7,740 nucleotides of DNA from JBCBWG01 sp039186015 (lineage in GTDB: Bacteria; Pseudomonadota; Alphaproteobacteria; Rhizobiales; Hyphomicrobiaceae). Under the pieces are notes generated by a model. It did no database searches, was not told the DNA's origin, and was given only the letters and a program-made list of their open reading frames with translations. The position numbers and the translations under genes are program-made. Below are positions 1 through 5,223 of this stretch, piece after piece. The DNA lies in assembly GCA_039186015.1 (NCBI GenBank), contig JBCDAH010000178.1, positions 1 through 7,740 on the forward strand. The letters are read 5' to 3'. How positions within the stretch are numbered: position 1 is the first letter of the stretch; every line of letters begins with the position of its first letter.

Positions 1-100
1 CACATGCCCGGGAGGCGGCCGGGCGCGTTGCGCCGCCCACGCGGAGGCCCGAGCGAAGCGAGTAAATGGCCGTGAGCGAGAGAAAGCGGTTGAATGACAC
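1..100 (-). repeat. GC-rich dispersed repeat, left copy
   Basis: Read on the minus strand, this stretch follows the downstream end of the left GGDEF-EAL gene. It contains TCGCTCACGG, then 19 bases, then GGGCC, then about 22 bases ending in GCAACGCG. The right end of the window (from 7439, plus strand) has the same three anchors with the same 19-base gap and a 23-base second gap, so the two appear to be diverged copies of one element in opposite orientation. No coding potential is evident. The left edge is cut by the window. The family is not one I can name; assignment as a dispersed intergenic repeat is inference from the two copies seen here. Confidence 0.5.
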
Positions 101-103
101 ATA

Positions 104-120
104 TAATGCGACACGCATTA
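104..120 (-). terminator. Short hairpin spanning the stop codon of the left GGDEF-EAL gene
   Basis: A perfect 7-bp inverted repeat (TAATGCG / CGCATTA, 3-nt loop) starts with the TAA stop codon of the upstream minus-strand gene. It lacks a following T-run on the minus strand, so it is at best a weak or factor-assisted terminator or an mRNA 3'-end stabiliser. Confidence 0.3.
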
Positions 121-2202
121 AGCGGCAGTAATGTGCTCTCGGACCAGCATTTCGCTTTTAAGTTTGGCTATGAGTTCTTCTGACGTTATCGGCCGCGAGA
201 AGAAAAAGCCCTGAAGGCGGTCGGAACCCAGCGCAATCAAAGCGTCGCGCTGCGCTGCCGTCTCTACACCTTCGGCCGTAACACCGATGTTGAGCGACGA
301 CGCGATCTCAATAATCGACTTCAAAAGACTGACGTGCGGCTTCGAGTCCGGCAGCGGTTTCACGAACTCCCGGTCGATCTTCAATCGCGTCGGGCCAAGA
401 GACAGCAGTCCAATTAATGACGCATGCCCCGTGCCGAAATCATCGACTTCGATATCAATGCCTTTGCTCTTTAGTCGGCTAAGCGTCTGCAACAAATCGT
501 CATCGGCATTATCTGTGAAGACCGTTTCCAGTATCTCAAATGCGAGGCGACCTTCCGGAAGGTCAAGTTTGTCCAACGACGCGATGAAGTCCGCGTCGCG
601 CAAACGGTCTGACGACACGTTGACCGAGATCTGCGGGACATGAAGGCCCATGCTTTCCCACTTCGCGAAATCGTCGAGCGCCTTATTCAAAATGATATGA
701 TCGATTTTCGATACGACGCCGAGACATTCCGCCGTCGGCAAAAAGACACCGGGAGAAAGCTCTCCTTTGATCGGATGCTGCCAGCGTGCCAGGGCCTCCA
801 CGCCGGCAAGCTTGCCGGATCGCGCGTCAACCTGAGTTTGATAGACCGGAAAAAACTCTTCGCGATAAACTGCAAGTGAGATTTCGTCGCTCAGCGCCTT
901 GCTGCGCTGAATTTGAACGCGAAGGTCTTGATAGAAGAACTCAACGCGTCCACGGCCAAGTTCTTTTGCACGGTAGAGTGCGATTCCGGCATTCGCCAGG
1001 AGACAAGCCGGATCGAAGCCACTCGCAATATCTCGTCTGCAGCACGTGTCGATTCCGACGCTTGCGCCAATGTGGCAAAGTTCGCCATGGTACGAAATCG
1101 GTTGGCTTATCCGTTCGATCAGTTGAGCCGCGAGTGCATCAAGTGCACTGCGACCACCGTCCGTGCCTCTGACGATGACAAACTCATCTCCGCCAGTCCG
1201 CGCAAGAAAATCATTCGGGCCGGCGACATGCCGCAGCACCTTCGCGACGTGGGCCAGAATGTAGTCCCCAGCGGCGTGACCAAGCGTGTCGTTGATGCCC
1301 TTGAACCGATCCAGACCGATATTAATAACGGCAATGTCCAACTGCGGCTCGGTTGCCATCTCGCTGCGTCTTGCGATTTCCGGCTCCACACTACGCCGGT
1401 TTGCAAGCCCAGTTAGCCCGTCGTGATAGGCCTCGTACTCGGCCGACTGACGCAGCCCCTGGAGCTGTTTCTTCCGGACCCGCAGGTTATTGCGAACTCG
1501 GCGCAAACGGCCGGACTGTGTTTCGAGCCGGCGCAGCGCTTGACGGGCAGCCAGCTGGGATGGCGTGAAGATGAACAAAGCCTCAAGAAACAGCACGAGC
1601 AGTGCCGCTGCAAATGCCGCGGATTGTACCGTACCAACCTGATCGGCGTAAGAGCTTTCCGTGCTGCGGTACAGTTCTGCGGCCTCGTCGAAAACGCGTG
1701 GGAGCGTTTCCGGACCGACCGTTTGCATTCTTGCGAATGCGGCCTCTCGCTCAACGGCGCCATGTGCCGTTGCCACAATAGTCGCGTCGGCAATGAAGGT
1801 CTTCATAATCGGGTCAAGCGCCGGACCGTGCCGCCCCGAAACGTAGAGCTGCTTAAGTGCCGAGGTGTTGCCAGGATCTCGCGAGAGCTTCTCGTGTGTG
1901 CCCTTCAAGTTCTGAATCAGAACTTTGAGTTGATCATTCAACGCCGATGTCCGCTCGGAAACCGCCATGCTGGACAGAAACATAATCCGCTGGACGACGG
2001 GACGCTGCCCGATGCTTGCAACAACAACACCGGCATGACTTCTGGCTGAGTTCAACGCTGATAATGCTGCAAAGTGCGAAACAACAACCAAGATCAGGAG
2101 GACAGCTAGACCAACAGCATAGCGTTTCCAGAGCTCTTTCGCCGTGGTTCGTCGCACGATCCCGATATAGGAGCGCAATATGCCGTTAAAAAGCCCAGAC
2201 AC
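118..2202 (-). CDS. Membrane sensor with GGDEF and EAL domains (c-di-GMP turnover)
   Basis: Inner-membrane protein predicted to make and/or degrade c-di-GMP. Numbering from the upstream ATG at 2208: TM helix about 30-50, extracytoplasmic region 51-194, second TM about 196-216, basic coiled coil about 217-255, GGDEF domain about 260-425, EAL domain about 435-690. The GGDEF motif is intact (339-343). The inhibitory RxxD site reads GPND (330-333), so its Arg is missing. EAL residues are kept: E471, N530, E558, D589-D590, K610, E646, Q666. The start of the periplasmic part (GQRPVVQRIMFLSS, 67-80) resembles the GRQRMLSQR motif of PilJ/NarX-type sensors; this is an inference. Start: AAGGAG (2214-2209) directly abuts the ATG at 2208 but lies 6 nt from a GTG at 2202, so GTG is preferred (694 aa). 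The gap to the upstream RT-TIR gene is about 180 bp, so separate transcription is likely. Confidence 0.93.
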   Translation of the reverse strand: MSGLFNGILRSYIGIVRRTTAKELWKRYAVGLAVLLILVVVSHFAALSALNSARSHAGVVVASIGQRPVVQRIMFLSSMAVSERTSALNDQLKVLIQNLKGTHEKLSRDPGNTSALKQLYVSGRHGPALDPIMKTFIADATIVATAHGAVEREAAFARMQTVGPETLPRVFDEAAELYRSTESSYADQVGTVQSAAFAAALLVLFLEALFIFTPSQLAARQALRRLETQSGRLRRVRNNLRVRKKQLQGLRQSAEYEAYHDGLTGLANRRSVEPEIARRSEMATEPQLDIAVINIGLDRFKGINDTLGHAAGDYILAHVAKVLRHVAGPNDFLARTGGDEFVIVRGTDGGRSALDALAAQLIERISQPISYHGELCHIGASVGIDTCCRRDIASGFDPACLLANAGIALYRAKELGRGRVEFFYQDLRVQIQRSKALSDEISLAVYREEFFPVYQTQVDARSGKLAGVEALARWQHPIKGELSPGVFLPTAECLGVVSKIDHIILNKALDDFAKWESMGLHVPQISVNVSSDRLRDADFIASLDKLDLPEGRLAFEILETVFTDNADDDLLQTLSRLKSKGIDIEVDDFGTGHASLIGLLSLGPTRLKIDREFVKPLPDSKPHVSLLKSIIEIASSLNIGVTAEGVETAAQRDALIALGSDRLQGFFFSRPITSEELIAKLKSEMLVREHITAA

Positions 2203-2380
2203 GCCCATCTCCTTGAACAGAGGTCAGAGCATATATTGTTCGGATAAAGATTTTGTTTTCCAGCCTGCGGCAGGCCGAGATTTTGCGGAGTTTGCCCGGT
2301 ACGGGTGAGCGTTTTTAACGAAAAATCAGTTGTGATCGCTGCGAAAAACGCTTCAATCGTTCATGACTTGTTATCGTTTG
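2203..2380. other. Intergenic region between the RT-TIR and left GGDEF-EAL genes
   Basis: Non-coding gap expected to hold the 3' end of the RT-TIR mRNA and the promoter of the left GGDEF-EAL gene. Visible structure: a 9-bp inverted repeat AGCGTTTTT / AAAAACGCT (2308-2316 and 2344-2352), a small CCCG/CGGG hairpin (2295-2305), and a GCCTG/CAGGC hairpin near 2264-2276. An AT-rich patch near 2230-2260 could contain the minus-strand promoter, but no convincing -35/-10 pair was found. No clear intrinsic terminator with an adjacent T-run was found on the minus strand. Confidence 0.5.
2308..2352. repeat. 9-bp inverted repeat downstream of RT-TIR
   Basis: AGCGTTTTT at 2308-2316 and its exact reverse complement AAAAACGCT at 2344-2352, separated by 27 bases. 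A second small AT hairpin (TTTTT-AACG-AAAAA, 2312-2325) overlaps the left arm. The wide loop argues against a standard terminator; a regulatory site or chance are the alternatives. Confidence 0.35.
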
Positions 2381-4051
2381 TCATTCGCGATCCATTTTCT
2401 TTTCACGTTTGAAAAGACGTGTAAACAGGCCGGCGCGTGACGTCTCTGACTGCGCTGAACGATCAATAGGGTCGACCGCTGACCGGCGGTCAGACGTGTC
2501 CGGCCCCGTTTCGGTGACCTCTAGGTGCTCATGTTGCTGTGTCTCTGCACCGTTGCCCGCCCTAAGGACCTGCTTGAGCTCCGCGGCGACAAGATCGGGA
2601 TCGCCGGTCCACGTAATCCAACGCTTGGTTCGAATGAGCGGAAGTTTCGATAGATCCGGATGCCCAACCATCAAGGGGATGACGCGCTTCGCGCCCGAAA
2701 TCTCCAATGCCAGTGCGGTATTGATTTCGGCAAGCGGCCACTCTTTGGAAACTGAGTTTTGGGAGATGACCACAAGCACGGTGCGCGCCGCACCAAGTGC
2801 CACGTTGATACGGCTCGTAAAACTCTGCCCCCAACCGATATGCTCTTCGTCCAGGAATGCCTTCAGACCCTGGCGCTCACACGCCTCGTAAATCGGACGG
2901 GCGATGCCCAGTTTGTCCTCGCTTGCGTGGCTGATGAAAACCTCGAAATCATCGAAACCGAAGACCATCTGGCGCAGAAAACTGGACGGATTGGGGTCCA
3001 GTTCGAGAACCTGGCTGCAAAGCTTGAGAAACAGCGGGTCGTCGGCGCCGCGAACCATTTTGATAAACGAAAGGTGGCCGTAGACGATGTTCCGGAATCC
3101 CTGCTCACTCCGTGGCGCTTGATTGTGTTGCGCACGGCTCCGGTACTTGGTGAAGTGCTCGTTTGCTGCATCTTCGAGTCCGAATTTGCGCCACGCGTGC
3201 AACATGGCCCGGATCTTTCTTATCCGTTTGCGTGGCACATTCACCCGCGCATTCACGCTGAGGCCGGTGACGTTCTGTCGATCACTTTGCCCGTGAATCC
3301 GGACCTTACTTGCGTTCACCGAAAAGCCGGACGCCGTCACCGCTTGGATGAGTGCATCGCCCGCCTCAACCTTGAAGATCCCGCCTGAGATTGCGGTCCG
3401 CGTCGCGAGCGCCGGTGGAAACACTGGGAGATTTGTCGAGAACGTAATGTCGTCGGCGTATCTGGAATACGTCGCGCGATTCTGCCGAGCGAGACGCAGT
3501 AATCTCCGGTCAAGCGCACTGGCGATGAGGTTCGACAAGACGGGTGATGTCGGCGCACCTTGCGGCAGGCCATTGCGATGGGTGACGATCTTTGCGCAGA
3601 TCGTGGCGGCGGGTGGGCCCATGTCAAACGGCGGCTTCATAAACAGCCCCCGGACGCGGCCGAAGTTCACGGACGGAAAAAAGTCTTCAAGGTCGATGTT
3701 CAACACCCACCGTTTCCCAACATGCTCGCGGGCATTCGTGACAACGCTCCGCTCTGGAATGAAACCATGCGCGTGCGGGTGCGCACGGTAGAGCGCCGAG
3801 AAGTCGTCCTTGAGTTTGGATTGAAGTTCGCGAAGGAGGCCGATGGGCGAATGGATCGACCTCATACCGCCGGTCCGCTTTGGAATCTCAAACTCGGTGT
3901 ACCGGCTTGATTCCGGAGAATTGTAAAGGAGGCGGATTAAGCGTCCGTGGCGTACACCAAGATAGGCCACGACATCGTACGCTGTCTGCAGCGGCTTACC
4001 GCGCAGCCGCAGTGGTAGAGCTGCAGCTTCTACATCGACCGGATCTGGCAT
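2381..4051 (-). CDS. Retron-type reverse transcriptase fused to TIR effector domain
   Basis: A 556-aa fusion protein. Residues about 20-350 form a retron-type RT: first catalytic Asp D120 in NIDLEDFF, Q164-G165 in the LPQGAPTSP motif, and YADD at 198-201. Both retron hallmarks are present: NAxxH (N106-H110) and VTG (261-263). A basic thumb-like region follows (272-350). Residues about 367-497 form a TIR domain: FISHASEDK at 372-380, a BB-loop-like DEEHIGWGQS, and W438-x3-E442, where E442 is the likely catalytic Glu. Family knowledge: RT-TIR fusions occur in retron anti-phage systems, with TIR domains commonly cleaving NAD+ to kill or arrest the infected cell. The C-terminal tail (500-556) is polar, then ends in an amphipathic GLFTRLFKREKK. 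ATG at 4051 is preceded by GAGG at 4061-4058 with 6-nt spacing. No frameshift or lost catalytic residue is seen. The cytoplasmic location and defence role are inferred from family. Confidence 0.93.
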   Translation of the reverse strand: MPDPVDVEAAALPLRLRGKPLQTAYDVVAYLGVRHGRLIRLLYNSPESSRYTEFEIPKRTGGMRSIHSPIGLLRELQSKLKDDFSALYRAHPHAHGFIPERSVVTNAREHVGKRWVLNIDLEDFFPSVNFGRVRGLFMKPPFDMGPPAATICAKIVTHRNGLPQGAPTSPVLSNLIASALDRRLLRLARQNRATYSRYADDITFSTNLPVFPPALATRTAISGGIFKVEAGDALIQAVTASGFSVNASKVRIHGQSDRQNVTGLSVNARVNVPRKRIRKIRAMLHAWRKFGLEDAANEHFTKYRSRAQHNQAPRSEQGFRNIVYGHLSFIKMVRGADDPLFLKLCSQVLELDPNPSSFLRQMVFGFDDFEVFISHASEDKLGIARPIYEACERQGLKAFLDEEHIGWGQSFTSRINVALGAARTVLVVISQNSVSKEWPLAEINTALALEISGAKRVIPLMVGHPDLSKLPLIRTKRWITWTGDPDLVAAELKQVLRAGNGAETQQHEHLEVTETGPDTSDRRSAVDPIDRSAQSETSRAGLFTRLFKREKKMDRE

Positions 4052-4062
4052 CCCACCCCTCG
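4052..4062 (-). promoter_or_regulatory. RT-TIR ribosome binding site, inside the proposed a2 arm
   Basis: The minus-strand sequence before the ATG is CGAGGGGTGGG, with GAGG at 4061-4058, six bases from the start codon. The whole site lies in the segment proposed to pair with the a1 arm, so RNA folding could control translation of the RT. Confidence 0.5.
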
Positions 4063-4071
4063 TACCTCACA

Positions 4072-4099
4072 CATACCAGGGCATTTATGCCCTGGTATG
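4072..4099 (-). repeat. Perfect 12-bp hairpin in the RT leader
   Basis: CATACCAGGGCA / TGCCCTGGTATG with a four-base loop (or 13 bp with a two-base loop), without mismatch. On the minus strand it sits 20 bases before the RT start codon and lacks an adjacent T-run, so it is not a terminator in that direction. It is best explained as a stem of the retron RNA or msDNA. Confidence 0.8.
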
Positions 4100-4166
4100 A
4101 AGGCGACTTTTTATTTTCCACCGCAGGATCAACGGCAGACGTAGAAGGGTAGGATGCTGAAGCCAA

Positions 4167-4195
4167 GTCAGAACCTTACGGCGCGCGCATGTCAA
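4167..4195 (-). promoter_or_regulatory. Possible promoter for the retron RNA and RT-TIR
   Basis: A consensus -35 hexamer TTGACA lies at 4195-4190 on the minus strand. At 17-nt spacing the -10 position (4172-4167) reads TCTGAC, a poor match. If used, transcription would begin near 4160, a few bases before the proposed a1 arm. The position fits but the -10 element is weak. Confidence 0.25.
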
Positions 4196-4256
4196 CCCAG
4201 AAGTGCGCCAAGTCGACAACAGCAGCGATTAAAGCTTGGCCGGCAACGCCTGATGC

Positions 4257-4604
4257 TTAGAAGTTCACTGTCCGAATGATCCAGCCGCCTGCGAACGCAA
4301 TGACTCCGGCAGCTATAATGTAAGGCAGCACAGCGACGAATGCGGTCAGCAGTGCAACAAACGCCTTGAAGATTCCTTCGGCGGCGCCCCAAATCTGTCG
4401 CGCAGCTTTGTAGAGCGTGAAGGCGATCGCCACGACGACCAGTACCAGCACAGCAATCTTCCAGGCCGGCAAGGCCTGCCAATTCGACTGAAAGACCGCC
4501 ACAATCTGCCCGAACGACCACGACCATATGAGCTGCAGAAAGCCAATGATGGCGTCAATGCCCTGCTCCAGGAAGCGGACAACTTGTCGGATGATCTGTT
4601 CCAC
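4257..4604 (-). CDS. Small hydrophobic membrane protein, function unknown
   Basis: I do not recognise a named family. The 115-aa product has an amphipathic N-terminal helix (1-38), a strong TM segment at about 47-66 (AWKIAVLVLVVVAIAF core), and a long hydrophobic stretch at about 78-110 that could be one long or two short TM helices. It has few charges and no cysteine. A GTG at 4604 is chosen as start because GGGGGAA lies about 6 nt upstream; an in-frame GTG at 4619 would add five residues but has no visible RBS. It is co-oriented with RT-TIR and ends 205 bp before it, the gap being filled by the candidate retron RNA. It could be an unrelated conserved small membrane protein, or a membrane partner of the retron. 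Sequence alone favours neither strongly, though the RT already has a fused effector. Confidence 0.75.
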   Translation of the reverse strand: MEQIIRQVVRFLEQGIDAIIGFLQLIWSWSFGQIVAVFQSNWQALPAWKIAVLVLVVVAIAFTLYKAARQIWGAAEGIFKAFVALLTAFVAVLPYIIAAGVIAFAGGWIIRTVNF

Positions 4605-4671
4605 TCGACATTCCCCCACGGTTTTCGGCTGAACGCCGTACGCTCGATCTTGTTAGAGCGTTTCAGATTTA

Positions 4672-4744
4672 GCTGGAACCATCCCACGGTCCAGCGCCTC
4701 TGGCGTTGCGAGCCGCCTCGGGCGGATAGGCTCTACGCTATCCG
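4672..4744. repeat. Cluster of small inverted repeats
   Basis: GCTGGAACC / GGTCCAGC (4672-4680 and 4688-4695, one base bulged), CCGCC / GGCGG (about 4713-4725), and a perfect CGGATAG / CTATCCG (4723-4729 and 4738-4744, 8-nt loop). Together they suggest a remnant of a dispersed palindromic intergenic element of the kind common in Bradyrhizobium relatives; that identification is an inference. Confidence 0.4.
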
Positions 4745-4974
4745 AAGCCTTGTTCTAAGACATCCAGACGCGGCGGCTCGGAATTTCCATGAAAACATTG
4801 GCATCGATGCGAATGCGCAACATACATGTCGCGAGAGCGCAACGTAAGCTGGTGAATTAGCCAATGGAGGGACACCACTTCATCTTGCCGCTGTGCGGTT
4901 CACCCTGCCGCTGCGTGGTCGCAAGCTGTGTCGTCGCAGTTGGCTGGATCGGACGATTATCTGGCGGGCAGCGA

Positions 4975-5002
4975 AGCACGTTAAGAAACACGTTAACGTG
5001 CT
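4975..5002. promoter_or_regulatory. Operator-like inverted and direct repeat
   Basis: AGCACGTTAA (4975-4984) and its exact reverse complement TTAACGTGCT (4993-5002) are separated by 8 bases. The half-site CACGTTAA also occurs twice in direct orientation, 12 bases apart (4977-4984 and 4989-4996), and CACGTTAACGTG (4989-5000) is itself a perfect palindrome. Three overlapping half-sites without a T-run look like a binding site for a dimeric regulator rather than a terminator. It lies about 220 bp before the PAS-GGDEF-EAL start. Confidence 0.45.
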
Positions 5003-5109
5003 CATCATGTTGCTGGCCTCGCCGCCGACATCGCGATTCCGAACGACCAACGCGTGACGCTTTGGTAGAAATCAAATCAGCGCGACGACACTACTGCGCC
5101 GAATGACGG

Positions 5110-5165
5110 CATAATCTTTGAATAATCCGAAGATTTTTTCATTCTCTATTATAAGAATTACAACT
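5110..5165 (+). promoter_or_regulatory. AT-rich probable promoter region of the PAS-GGDEF-EAL gene
   Basis: This is the only strongly AT-rich patch ahead of the gene, with TATTATAAG at 5147-5155 as the best -10-like sequence and an ATTCT/AGAAT inverted repeat around it (5141-5157). No well-spaced -35 was found: TTGAAT at 5118 is 23 bases away, too far. Confidence 0.3.
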
Positions 5166-5223
5166 GATCATCATGCATTGTTCTGGTTAGCCTGCTGAGT
5201 GCAGACTTTCGAGGTTTTTTGCA

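Larger units (their letters stand above)
4052..4153 (-). ncRNA. Candidate retron msr-msd RNA
   Basis: This lies directly upstream of the RT, where retron ncRNAs are normally encoded. On the minus strand, CCTACCCTTCTAC (4153-4141) can pair with GTACGAGGGGTGGG (4065-4052): 10 consecutive pairs including two G-T wobbles, then a one-base bulge and three more pairs. This fits the a1/a2 repeats that close a retron RNA. A G directly follows a1 (4140) and could be the branching guanosine. Between the arms lie an A-rich single-stranded segment and one perfect 12-bp hairpin (4072-4099). At about 102 nt this is short for a retron RNA, and I cannot separate msr from msd with confidence. The exact ends are inferred. 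Confidence 0.5.
4605..5223. other. Long intergenic region between divergent genes
   Basis: No gene is convincingly supported here. An 80-codon plus-strand frame at 4864-5106 has a Cys/Arg-rich, domain-less product and is treated as chance. The region separates the minus-strand membrane protein from the plus-strand PAS-GGDEF-EAL gene, so it should hold both promoters. It contains a bulged inverted repeat at 4672-4695, a CCGCC/GGCGG hairpin near 4713-4725, a 7-bp inverted repeat at 4723-4744, the operator-like palindrome at 4975-5002, and an AT-rich stretch at 5110-5165 just upstream of the plus-strand gene. Confidence 0.6.

Noticed and set aside
2759..3388. A 209-codon plus-strand frame antisense to RT-TIR
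   Set aside because: It is fully antisense to a gene with strong domain evidence and shows no domain of its own.
4072..4117. The 12-bp hairpin plus T-rich stretch read as a plus-strand intrinsic terminator
   Set aside because: The T-run starts 9 bases after the stem, too far for a standard terminator, and no plus-strand gene ends here.
4206..4240. GCCAAG/CTTGGC inverted repeat downstream of the small membrane protein as its terminator
   Set aside because: Only 6-bp arms with a loop above 20 nt and no T-run. A nearby second GACTTGGC makes a chance match more likely.
4864..5106. An 80-codon plus-strand frame in the long intergenic region
   Set aside because: The product is rich in Cys, Arg and Ser with no recognisable domain, it runs through the operator-like palindrome, and no good RBS precedes it.
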